NCBI RefSeq assembly: GCF_025370935.1
Contig: NC_133485.1
Location: 3,681,936-3,745,935 of the forward strand
Source: Choristoneura fumiferana
Taxonomy: Eukaryota; Arthropoda; Insecta; Lepidoptera; Tortricidae
DNA: 64,000 nt
Reading direction: 5' to 3'
Positions 46,101 to 59,300 of this stretch are shown here, piece after piece. Position 1 is the first letter of the stretch. Each line of letters opens with the position of its first letter. The position numbers and the translations under genes are program-made. Under the pieces are notes generated by a model. It did not search any database, had not been told where the DNA came from, and saw only the letters and a program-made list of their open reading frames with translations.

Positions 46101-49100
46101 TTGATTCAGGCGTTAGTACTTTGCAGAGGTCCACAATCAATAAATGAATAAATGTTCGAACAAAATTATACCAATTTATAGAATAGAATGTAAAATCTTT
46201 ATTTTTATGAAGTCGATCGATGTAATAAAAGAGAGTTTGTATGATATGAATCTACTTTGCTTAAATTGATTGTACCTGCCAACGGTAAACGAACAGGGTC
46301 CTAACAACCTAAAACGTTAAATTTGTGCAGGAAATTCACCTTATAAATATTAAATTGTTTACATTGCGGCCCGATGACAGGATTGAGGCTATTCCAATTT
46401 ACAAATTCAACTGCCGGTGTAAGGTATAATTAAATTTATGTGAAGATAATTGTTGGAATTAACAATTTTCGTAAAATGCTTTAACAGGCCGCTTGGCCTT
46501 TTCAACTTGTCAAGTGTCCATCAAAGTGGAAACTGACTTGATGTTCTGAGTAATGTACCTACTGCTGATATTAGCTTAAATTATTATGGATCATATCTTT
46601 TAAAAATGTAGTGGAATTTTATTGGAATGAATTAACGAAACGTTGTTTTACAAGTACATGTGGAGGTCTTGGATATTTAGTGACGTATTTAATCGAATAT
46701 TGATCTATCTAATATATTTTAACTGTCGGTATGCCTACGCCTCGGGGTCCCGGCCTGCGCCCCACATCGGTGTCCCTGCGGAAACGACGTGGACCGGCTT
46801 GGGCATCACGGTCTTTCCTGCCAGAGAAGTGCGGGTCGTTTCTCAAGACATGCTGCCCTTAATGATATTATCCGTCGGTTCTTGCTACGGTCAATATGCC
46901 GGCTATTTTAGAGCCGACAGGCATATCTAGAAATGACGGCAAGAGACCGGACGGAATGTCTCTGATTCCGTGGAGTATGGGACGTGTGCTAGTGTGGGAT
47001 GCAACTTGTGTTGACACACTGGCCCCGTCTCATCTCCACCGAACATTAATAAGGGCAGCAGCAGCAGCAGAAATGGCAGAAACTGCCAAAGCAGGAAAAT
47101 ACAGTGGTCTCGGTGCCGAATATGATTTCGTACCTTTCGGCGTCGAGCCCTTGGTCCGTGGAGCCCTGGCGCTCTGAGTCTCTTCAAAGATCTATCAAAG
47201 AGATTCAGATATACTACAGGAGACCGAGCTGGCAGTTTCCTCGCTCAACGCATCAGTCTTGCGATCCAGCGGGAAAATGCTGCCAGCATCTTTGGTACCA
47301 TGCCGCAGGGTCCATTTTTAGATTTATTATAGTTTTAGTTTATTTAATTTTATTGTACCTAATATACCTTTTTTATAGTTGGACCTGTATTGTTTTAGAA
47401 ATTGTATATTTATTTATAATGTCGGAGATCTCGAAATGACTGTAACGATTTAATCTAGTTTTGTCATGGTGTTTATCTCTGAGAAAACGCGTATTTTAGA
47501 GTTTTAGCCAGAGCAAAGCTACACCCACTTACTTAAATAAATAAAGTAGTCAATGTTCAGTTCATAGAGCCTGCTAAAGACTGTTGAAACTCCATTCAGC
47601 CTGCGCCTTAAAAACCGGATTTGTAAACTATATAACATATTTTTTTTAACGCGCTGTCGCGTTTTTTAAGCAGGCGCCTTAAAAAACGCGACAGCGCGTT
47701 AAAAAAAATAAGTTATATAGTTTACAAATTCATGCATTTTTATATAGTTGATAGTGTGTAGTAGGTATGTAATATTTTGTGCTGGCTGAAAATCAGCGCT
47801 GGGGCGTTTTTAACGTCTCAGCAACATACTACCGCAATGACACATACGATCTTTCTATCTTTACTAATGTACTTAATAGTATTATTGTGTCTTGTGTAGT
47901 GTTGTCTATTGCTGCATTATAAATAAATCTATTTCTTTCTTTCTTGATTAAACATTGATTACCATGTTATAAATTGATGAGACATTGAAACTCACCTATG
48001 TATCCTCCAAACAGCGAATACCTCCAATCGTTAGTCAGTATACCCCAAGACATCGCGGCGATTATGACCTGCGAGAAGGCGGTGAAGGATGACTGGCTCA
48101 GCATCACTCGGTCTCTGATTCCTTTGTGGCAGAACTCGGATGTATACGTGACTGTGGGGCTGAAGGAGGTTGCGAAACTGAAACAATATTAGACATAGAT
48201 ATAAATTTATACGAAACTTAATACTTTAACTTTTTTTTTTATTAAGTAGTTGTTATCAGTAACCTATTTACATTACTGACTGTGAGCTGTAAAACTCGTG
48301 AGTCTATCTTTTACGTTTTTAATCCCCAAAGGTCTGCAATTACGAAAAAACCGACCAATTTCGGGTGCGAGGGTTTTGTACAAATTCGTAGGCAGGTATC
48401 TCTACCTATGAATATTCAGTGTTAGCAGAGTTACGCTCACCTTGCAATTTCTATAGAAACACCTTTTTTGGGTTCCGTAGTCATAGCCCTTATAGTTTCG
48501 CCATGTCTGTCCGTTTTTCTGGCTGTCCGCGGGTAAGCTTAGAGACCGTTAGTACTAGAAAGCTGTAATTGGGCATGAATATACACACCAGTCACGCGGA
48601 CAAAGTGATACAATAAAAAAAAGTAAAAAAAAAATTAGGGTACCTCCCATAGACGTAAAGTGGGAGTGTTATTTTTTCTCGACTAACCCTGTAGTGTGGG
48701 GTATTATATACTAAGACACTTTTTCTATTCAGTGATCTGTTTGTGAAATATTCAACTTAAAAGTTCAAATTCTCCAGCCACAATGTTAGGTATGTATGCA
48801 CATTTTTTTTTAAATAAACTTTTTTTTATTTTGAAATTTTCTAAATAAGGAAATTTTCTAAAAATTGAAAAAATTCAGAATGGTAGTAAATATTATATCA
48901 AATTTACAAGGAAAATAGAGGCAGTTTCCGTAACCAATATGAAATCCTTGGAAAAAATATTTCGTAATGGCTACGGAACTCTATCCTGGGCGTGTCCGAC
49001 ACGCTCTTGGCCGGTTTTTAAATACCATAGAGTCGCCAACAGCCAGACTTGTTTCACTACAAAATTATTTCACTATTATAATCTACTCTAGATAAAGTTA

Positions 49101-52100
49101 ATCCTATCAAAACATTAAATTTGTCATAAATATGAAGCAGTGATTTTTTAATAAAATCGGAACAAATAACGAGCTAAAATAAAAATTAATCACCACAGTG
49201 TACCGAGAAAAAATACAAAGACAATCGCACGCGGCATTTAGTGTGTGAATTGTTCGATATAATTCCCACGTACCTGGATCCTGTAACACAGGGACTCCTA
49301 GCTCAGGATCCAGAGCCGTAGACTCTTGTTTATAAGTTTTTTATGCAATAAATTATTTTCATTTTCATTTTCATTTTTTCACGTGGGAAAAATATCACAC
49401 TATATTCTAATGACTCCTTGTACCCATAAATCAAATACAAAGACAATCGCACGCGGCATTTAGTGTGTGAATTGTTCGATATAATTCCCACGTACCTGGA
49501 TCCTGTAACACTGGGACTCCTAGCTCAGGATCCAGAGCCGTAGACTCTTGTTTATAAGTTTTTTATGCAATAAATTATTTTCATTTTCATTTTCATTTTT
49601 TGACGTGGGAAAAATATCACACTATATTCTTATGACTCCTTGTACCCATAAATCAGTGGAACACGAATTATATCTTCCGGTGTTTAGGTAAATTGCCGGG
49701 TTGATATCATGAAACTTGACGAATGTTGTTTGGAAAAGTTTCTACGTATAACAGCAGTTCAGCAATAGATTACGTTTCCTTTGTAATGACAGTAACTTGT
49801 AACTATTTAAAACTTTGTTTAAAATACGCCATGTTTTTTATTAATGTACCTACTGTATTACAGAACAGCTACGGAATATACGCCTTTAACTTTTTATTTT
49901 CAGATCTAATGTTGCAAGTTTGTAAATCTCTTCTGCTCTATTTTCATGGGCTAAAACTAGTAGAAAATAATCCAATTAAAAAATATAATATTTACTCCCT
50001 TTTAATCAATAATAATTAATTGGTGTCAAGTGCCCTATGAGATTTATTTATTTTTGAGATCTTAGCTCAAACGATGCTTCATTGTGGACTAAAATGATAA
50101 AATAAACATCTTTCTTTTTAAAGCAGATGTTTGTATGCACCTCGTACTTTCAGTGTCATTTCTCTTACTCTCGTATTATTTGTCATATAAATACCTGGTA
50201 TACACTCTGAGGAAGTTATAATGGTTATTATTTCAGAAACTAAACTCTTTGAAAAATTTAATGGCACGCAAAGCTTCAGATTTTGAACACGGAGTAACGC
50301 TTTTGTATTTTTTTCCGTTTACAGCTCTGTGATAGAAGTTAAATATAGGAACGTTGGTAATATTAAATGATATTGTAACGGATAACTCACGTCTTAAACC
50401 GAGTTTAGCTCGACAGGAGCACGCGACCCGGCGGCTGCCGCAACACGTGTGTAACTCGGTTTAACACGTGAGTTATCCGTTACAATATCATTTAATATGA
50501 GTGAGTCTCACGGTAGTTTCATGTTCAAAACGTAGGTAATGCTCGTCCACTCATAGGATCTGTAAAATAATTTGGCTAAGTTCTTAAGATGTTGAAGACT
50601 GTAATACTAACTGTTTTTAATTTTGTTTCAGGTAAATAAATGAAAACAAGTAATCGTCAGCTTAGTTCACACCGGAAGTTATTCAAAAGCAGATAAAAAT
50701 ACTGTAAACAGTCACATCATGTACCTGACATAGGTACAGCCTGTCCCAATACAACAGATTTTTCTTACAGATTCCCATTTCTACAGATTCTCAACTCAAT
50801 TTACCTTAAAGATGGTGTCAATTAAGTACGAGTGACGCTTCGCTTGTACAGTCGAGTTCTTATACTTCTGAGCAAATATTTGATCAAAAATAATATGTGA
50901 GCTTAACTTTATTGTTAACGGCGTAGAAGCGTGATCAGATATTTTTGATCACATTTTTGCTCAAAAGTTTACGAACTCGACTGTAGGAGGAGAGGGTAGG
51001 AAGAACCGTGACCCTGCAGCGCGCGAGCCGAAAGAGTGAATTGAGCGAGCTACGACCGTAGTAGCCGGAAAAACTCCTGAACATTTTTTTTTGTGAAATT
51101 GCGACTTTGTTGACATGGAAATCTGTAAAATTGGTAATCTGTAGAAGCCGGACTATGTAGAAATAGGAACCTGTAGAAATAAAAATTTACTTATTCAATT
51201 ATGAACAAACTGTAGTAGAAACAATAAATCATCAGCAAAGATATAAGAAAAACCCAGGGCTTTGTTCGTGATTTCACTAAGTTTCCACGAGTATTTAGAA
51301 ACTTAATATGACAACTTATGATGACAATAAATATAACACGTGCTAAATTTCATATTTTGATTAAATTCTGATCCAGTGGAAATATCGGGATAGAAAGTAA
51401 ACTGTGTCATTTTAAAGATCCAGCTAACTATTTACAAAATTTCATCCAAATCTTCTGTTTTGGGATGAAAACATGGTGTTAGAAAAATCGATTCGCCCCA
51501 CATTCCTACGCCAGCACTCATCCTGTATACACCGGCGCACGCATGCTAATACGATTAAGATGTGTAATCTGTGCCCAGAGGCTTTGTTGTCAAAGTGTGG
51601 ATGCTATAGAATCTATCTACTTACTTAAAGGCGATTATAAGGGATTGTATTTATGTGTTGGATGACTGAATTATTTATTTGTCTATATACTACTTAACTA
51701 GTTGGCGTGTGATAGCCCAGTAACGCATACGGACCGGCGATTTTGCGTGACTTTTACGATTTCTCCATTCACTGCGTAATTGGAACGCTCACTGTACTGT
51801 GGTTACCAGCAGAATACGCAATGAACAGAGGAAACGCTCGGCACGCTGCCGATCTTACAAATTCGTGGCTGTTCCATAGTACACGGCATGCTTGAGTTTT
51901 TGTTATAAATTGGTTATATTAAGAATTAAAAGCAAGTGTTTGATGAAAGCCGTGGTGGTCCAGTGATTTGACCTATGGCCTCTCAAGCTGAGGATCGTGG
52001 GTTATGTTCGGGTTTGCATCTCTGATTATTTCGAAACTGTTTTTCTGAGTTGTGCGCAGTTGTTTATGGGGGAGACCTATGTCCAACGGTGGACACCCCT

Positions 52101-55100
52101 ACTGTTGATTATGATGATGATGTACAATACATTACTACCCTAACCCTAACCCTTAGATGTCAATGGTCTTAAAATTAAAAAAAAAAACTTCCTTCTTATA
52201 CATTTCTGTATGTACCTAAATTAAAAAAATATCCTAGCATTTCCCGGAAAAATACCGTCAAGCACTCGGCCAAAAAGCAATTCAACGATGCGTGTGAAGG
52301 ATCCTGCGCGGAAACCCTCTCAGAACCTCCGACAATGTCCTGGCACTATATTACGAATATTATTTTTATTACAATCGATGCCTTTCCCACGAATATTAAA
52401 AATGCGAAAGTATGTAAGTCATACAGACACACATAGCTTTCAAACTTATAACACCCCTTTTTCCGTCAGGAGTTAAAAACTAAACTTAAATCCCGATTTA
52501 CTCGTACAACCTACGTATTTAACTCTACATAGTATCGAAGAAATCGAATTCCAAAGTATTAAATATTTTATGGACTTAACTAAGAGTTATCCCATTACAG
52601 GAAAGATTATGCAAATGTGCGAAGTTTCGGAGGATATCGGGGTCAAGGAGATACCGTGATTTGTTCCTAATCCACTTTGAACTTGACTTAAATGAAAATC
52701 TACTGAGCCAAATATGAATTTCCAGGGCGTTCAATATTTTTACATTAATTGGAGCAAATACCTAAATAGCAAGATTTTGTAAAGCTTTAATTATTTTGTG
52801 AGAGGCAATTATACTTTTTTAATGAAGCAATAATGCAAAGGATACCTAATCAAAACATACAGTCAGTAAAGGATGTTGATTGTTTTTAACCGACTTCAAA
52901 AAAGGAGGAGGTTATCAATTCGGTTGTATTTTTTTATGTTTTATTACCTCAGAACTCCGTCATTTATGAACCGATTTGTTTTTTTTGCGTCCGTCTAGGA
53001 ATGTCTTCAATTAAGTCCCATAAGCACCAAATCAGGATCTGATGATTGGATCTTAAGGAAATCGAGGGAACTCTTCAAACGCTGTAGGAATACCTATAGT
53101 AAATTCGATATATTTAGTAGTAACTCGTGCATTTGCTCTTGCAAATCATCATTAAATTTGGTGAATTGGATTACTTCCACAAAAAAAAATATAACAAAAA
53201 ATTTAACCGACTACAAAAAACCATGGAAATAATTTTCTACCAGTCTGAATGAATGAATGGAAAAGTATTTATTTGACATTATTTTTACATAGTTTTTTTT
53301 TTGCACATGGCCCTGCAAAACTGTTTAACACAGTTTGTCTGCAGGATAGTCTCTATAAAATATAAAATAATGTAGTTGTTACAACTATGTCTTATGGAAG
53401 AGTTTTTACTAAATAGTTTTTAAGGATCTTTTTAAATTTATTTTTATCAGTTTCTAGGCGGATGTTATCAGGTAAGCTGTTAAACACGGTAGTCTTGTTT
53501 GTTTAATGTTCTATGGCCGAAGTAGTTGGTCACTCGGGGCACTTCATATTTACCTGAGGACACCGACCTAGTATTATGACTATGGTTGATCAATACTAAA
53601 CTACGCTCCAGATTGCTATGATTATTTATGGCTACTAGGTATTTATGTTTTAGTCGAACAGGAAGTATTTTAAGGATTTTAAATAATTTGTAATAATCGC
53701 CATTACAGCTCTGCTTAGTTTTATTGTATACAAGTAATTTTAAAAATCGTAATTGCAATGCCTCTAGTCTAGTTTATCGATGTAGTCGGTCGGTGCCTCG
53801 GCACGAGCCAGCAGGAGTGGACCTATAGTCATCTACCTCACCTACGTACTATGTGTTGGACTTCAATCACTCGTGAGGCACCGACCGACTTCAGACTGGT
53901 AAAAAATTATTTTCATGGTTTTTGTAGTCATTTCTGTCTGTCTGTCCTTCCGTTCGCGGCTTTGCTCAGGGACTATCAATGCTAAAAAGCTGTAATTTTG
54001 CACGGATATATGTATATGTAAATATTTTTTTTTAGGATACATGGGGGGTGATTTTTTTTCTTATCCAACCCCATAGTGTCGGGTATCGTTGGATAGGTAT
54101 TTTAAAACCGTAAGAGGTTTGGTAAGACGATTTTTCGATTCATTGAATTTTATTTCAAAATATTCAATTTTAAAGTGCAAATTTTTATTAAAATCGAGCG
54201 TCTAAAAATCTAAACCGGTGGGTGGAAAATTAAAAAAAAAATCAGGATGGTAGTAAGTATATCAAACTTTCAAGAAAAACTATAACGGCTAAGTTTACTT
54301 GAAAATTATTACAAGTTTTACTCTCAAATAGCAGCCTAAAGTATAAAATTAATATACCTAAACTTGGAATATTCCGTACAAAATACGAAATCCTTAGAAA
54401 AATATTACTTTATTTTACGTAATAGCTACGGAACCCTATTACGGGCGTGCCCGACACGCTCTTGTCCGGTTTTTTGATTATGATGATTATGTCAGTCATT
54501 CAGCCAGTCACGTCAGTCTTTTATAGGTCTAGATTTCGTAGTGAACGAGCACTAAGCAGGAAAAGACTACGGTGTTCCAGAATCCAAATGGAGCGAGGGA
54601 TCTGCAGTCCACAGCAATTATAATAAACCTGCAGGCCAAACGTGCAACAGGTTCTTAATTAAGACCGTTCTCAAACAATTCAAATATTTACATTTGGAAT
54701 TAATTAAAAACGTTTTCAATTGCTTGTTGTACAATAAATATACTTTCAAATCGTTTGAGCATTCGTAATTAAGGAAGATAATGTAGTATAAACGTTAGCA
54801 TTCAAATTGTTATAAAACATTACTTAATTCTCTTTTTGCTCAAATAAAAATCGTAACGGATCTTCTTTAGAAAACCGTACTACGAAATGAAAAAACGGAA
54901 CCCTAATACGGACTTTATTGTCCGTCTGTCATTAATCTTTTTCTGAAATTTATCAAACTTCAAAGTCATCGCAGTCAAAAGAGTCCTTAAATAGTTATAT
55001 GTGTCACATGGGAGCAAAATGGTGTATTTACGGCGAGGGCGGTACATTGAATCCAGAATGTAGCGAAGGATTCTACAATAGAAACCTGAGCGTAGTGAGG

Positions 55101-56345
55101 GATTCTAGTGCTAACACCCAAGATGAAAATATTTTTTCTCCTGAGTGGCTCATACAACTTTTCACACCGAGCATTAACATAATTAAAGAGCAACCAGCAT
55201 AGAAATTGGCGTGGTTTTACAATTATCAACTTCAAAAAATTGCTTTTGCAATAAAACACTTAGAAAAGCCTTGCACAGAAAAGTTCCACTTTGCTCCCTC
55301 TCATCAGGATATCCTATCTATCCTACCTATCCTAGCATGGAGAGCGATACGTATCTATTGTTTACGCTAACTACAGTTATAGTAACATACATAACGTAAC
55401 AGTAAAGCCGCATATCGTTCTCATGGTCGTTAAGTTCGTGTTTATGCTGAATCTAGGAGACATTAAATGACTTTTTATGCTTTTGTGCATAAAGTTAAAT
55501 CTTCGTCAAAGGCCAAGGCAATCAGGTGTCAACAGCCACAAACAAAAAGTTTTTACCTAGTAAGTGAACAACTGTTTCCACTGTTGTTATTTCATCTCCT
55601 CGCAATCGAAGTGAAAAACAGTGTAAAACTCGAGCTCTAAACCCATTTTCCCCTCGACGTGTCTATCCACGGCTATATGAACGGCTTAGGTTGAATAGCT
55701 CGTTTCAAGCTCTTGTTGTACAATCTACTATTTATTCTAATGTGTTAGACTATAAGGCTTTTAATAATAATAATAATAAAAATTATTTATTCAGATAACT
55801 AGGATCCATCAGTTGTTAGTATTACTTATAAATTTACACTTTTGTGTACATACTATATGCAGCAAATAGTGTTTTACTAAGAAACTCACAATATGCCTTC
55901 AAAGAATTTGGCGGTCAGGAGAACTTCGTAACTCTGGCTGCTCCCTGCAAGTAGCGTGAAGAGGAATATGCCTCCATACCCATAGACTAGGAACAGCCGA
56001 CGACCAAATGTATCGGTGAGGAAACCAGCTATGAGGGAAGACAGCATCATCCCTGAAACAAGAGATATCAATTTGTGTTTTTTCTGTGTATCGTTTTTTT
56101 TTAATCGACTTGATGGCAAACGAGCAAGTGGGTCTCCTGATGGTAAGAGATTACCACCGCCCATAGACACCTGCAACGCCAGGGGGATTGCAGATGCGTT
56201 GCCAACCTAGAGGCCTAAGATGGGATACCTCAAGTGCCAGTAATTTCACCGGCTGTCTTACTCTCCACGCCGAAACACACAACAGTGCATGCACTGCTAT
56301 TCCATGGCAGGATTAGCAAAAAATATAAAAATATGTGTAAATAAA

Positions 56346-56384
<39 letters not shown>

Positions 56385-59300
56385 GGCTTATGCAAGTAGG
56401 CTGCATAGGGCTCTCTTTTGCGGGATATAGACAGCGATTGTCTTAACTTAAGTCGAGGAAACTGAATCTTACCAGGGGGGAACCTTTTCGTAATCTATTT
56501 CGCTATGATTTCTTCGCTATACTTAGGTATATGGTTTATGTCAACATGGCATTAGTGCCACTAAGCTTCCATCTTGATACATGATTGAGTTTCCTCGACC
56601 TAGCTCTAGAATAGAGGAAGACAGAGCTCAACACAACATTAAAGATAAGCCTGCACTGCGAAATTTCCAACACGAAGCCCCACGTACTCGTACATGCCAC
56701 AAAATACCATGCAAACTCTCAGTTTATGATTCTTCTGCCTCTTTATCGCACTTTTACCACCATTATACTAATACTTATCATCATCCCAGCCTATATACGT
56801 CCCACTGCTGGCACATACCTCCTCTCAGATTGTGAGGACTTGGGCCGTATTGGAAACTCCACACACATTATTGAATTGCTTCGCAGGTTTTTGCAGGTTT
56901 CCTCCGATGTTTTTCTTCACCGCAAAGCTCGAGGTAAATTTAAATTTTTCGAAAAACAAAAGTGCGAGTCGGGGTTTGAACCCCTGATCCTCTGCTTGAG
57001 AGGCCTTAGGTCAAACCATTAGGCTACTACGGCTTTACTATTGCTTTACGCTCGAACAAACTGAATCGTGACCTACTGTGGAACCTTCTCGTAGCAAAAA
57101 GTCATAGTGACATCGCATTGGTTGATAAGGACTTTATTATGACGCTTACTGTGAGAACGTTCTACGGTAGGTCAGAAATCAAATGGTTCGACTGTACATC
57201 TTATTCAACGAAAAATTATTAAATAATTTTTGCAAACGTCCTAATTAATTAAATTTATTATTATTGAAGACTTGAAGATCTTAAGAGAACGTATAAACCG
57301 AGTACTTACTGCCTTTTCGCAACGTAACGTTTGGCAACCTGTTTCATTTTGCAACTTTTCATTTCGCAAACTCTAAAACTGTAAATATTTCAGGATTTAT
57401 TTCAGGGCCATCGTGTAGTACCCTTTAGGTTAGGTTAGGTGAGGTTAGTTTTATTAAAATTCTGAAATATTTACAGCATCAGAAATATTAAACAGCAGGG
57501 AAATGAAAAGTTGTGAAATGAAACAGGTTGCCAAACGTTATTCGCCGAAACATAAGTAGGTAAACCCGTATAAACACTGTTAAAAGATTTGGCGGCTGTA
57601 CCCTACGGAACCCTAAAAACGACGCGTAGAGACTCAGGCCTTACCTATTATATACTACGAAGTGCAAAATTCGAGCTTCGTATCTTGCCGTCCTGCTGAC
57701 ACTTATATTATTTAATACGAAAGTGAGAGGGACAGTACGATACGAACTTCGATTTTCGAATTTCATAGTAACCCCCCAGTAGAACATGGTCCGCTTCAAT
57801 CAATCACAGCTGGTAAAGGCCACATAAAATCCAGTTATAAAAGTCCGTTTATTCATTCTCAAAACGAATCCGTCATTATCGCTTTGTCCTGTTCAATATA
57901 TTGAATAGGACGATGTATCGTATGTTGATACCCTCACAAAGTATAAACCGGCTAAATGCGAACCAAAATCACGCACCAAGTGTTCTATACAAAGTAACTG
58001 TATTGATAATCATAATTATTACCTTATGTAAAAAGATTTATAAATTCAGAAAAGCGTCGTTAAGTGTATACATATTAAATATCTAGAATAATATCTTTAA
58101 TTTGTCCTTTTTGTTAATTGACATCGTAATTTTATTGTAAGTTGACAATTAAAGATAATAGTAACCATAATGAACAGTAAAAACATTTTTTTAGAGGTGA
58201 AAACGAGCAATGTGGTGACCCACAGGTGACCCTGATGGGAAGCAATCACCATGGACAGATGGATAGGAATAAAAGTCAGAATAAAACGCTAAGTATAAAC
58301 AGAATCGTACGCATTGTGGGACTATTTTATATTGGTTGGTGAGACATCTCAATTTGTAATTATATTTTATTTTTATTATTTGTTGTTGTAACAATCATAG
58401 AAATACATTATAATATGGTAAATTTCAACTGTCTATCATTACGGTTGTTGAGATACACCTCTGTGACTGTCAGCCAGACAGACTTATAGTGTAGCATCAT
58501 TAATAGGGTTCAAATTGCTACAGCCGTGGTGGCCGAGTGGTTTGACCTGTGGCCTCTCAAGCAGAGATGATCGTGGATTCAAGCCCGCTCGCACCTCTGT
58601 GTTTTTCGGAATTCATGTGCGAAATTACATTTAAAATTACCACGTGCTTTACCGTGAAGGAAAACATCGATCGTGAGGAAACCTGCACAACCTGCGAAGC
58701 AATTCAATGGTGTGTGTGAAGTTCCCAATCTGCACTGGGTCCGCGTGGGTACTACGGCCCAAGCCCTCTCATTCCGAGAGAAGGCCTGTGCCCAGCAGTA
58801 GGACGTATATATAGGCTGGGATAGCCATGGAACGTAATCTTATATTATAAAGCCAAACGCAAGCAAGCAAAGCAAGCGCAGCGTAGGACGTCCAAAAACG
58901 AGATGGACGGAAGACCTGGTTAAAGCAGCGTTCACAGTGGATACAGGCCGCATCCAACCGAAGCAATGAGGGCTATCGCGTATGAATTCGCCACTAGAGG
59001 TGCTAGTGTAGCGTGAGGTCTCCGAAATGTCAAATCTCATAGTTTTTGGGTGAGCTACGCGGGTTTATTTATAATTAGAATAATTTTGTGAATATTTTGT
59101 AACATGTGAAATTAATTATGGCAAATATGCGTTCCGGGGCAATGAATGTCTGTGTTATGAGACAGTTTTGTCTTTCGGAAACCTTTGGCGCCCCTTTTTT
59201 CCGAACAAAACGGGGACTATGCAACACTGTGGCATGCTCGTTATTTTTATGGTACGGTTTTAAGGTGTATTAAATATGATTTTAATCTAAAATTTGTTTT

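Noticed and set aside
46927..47187. 86-codon minus-strand ORF, leucine-rich
   Set aside because: Antisense of the decayed retroelement frame; the plus strand carries the recognisable motifs.
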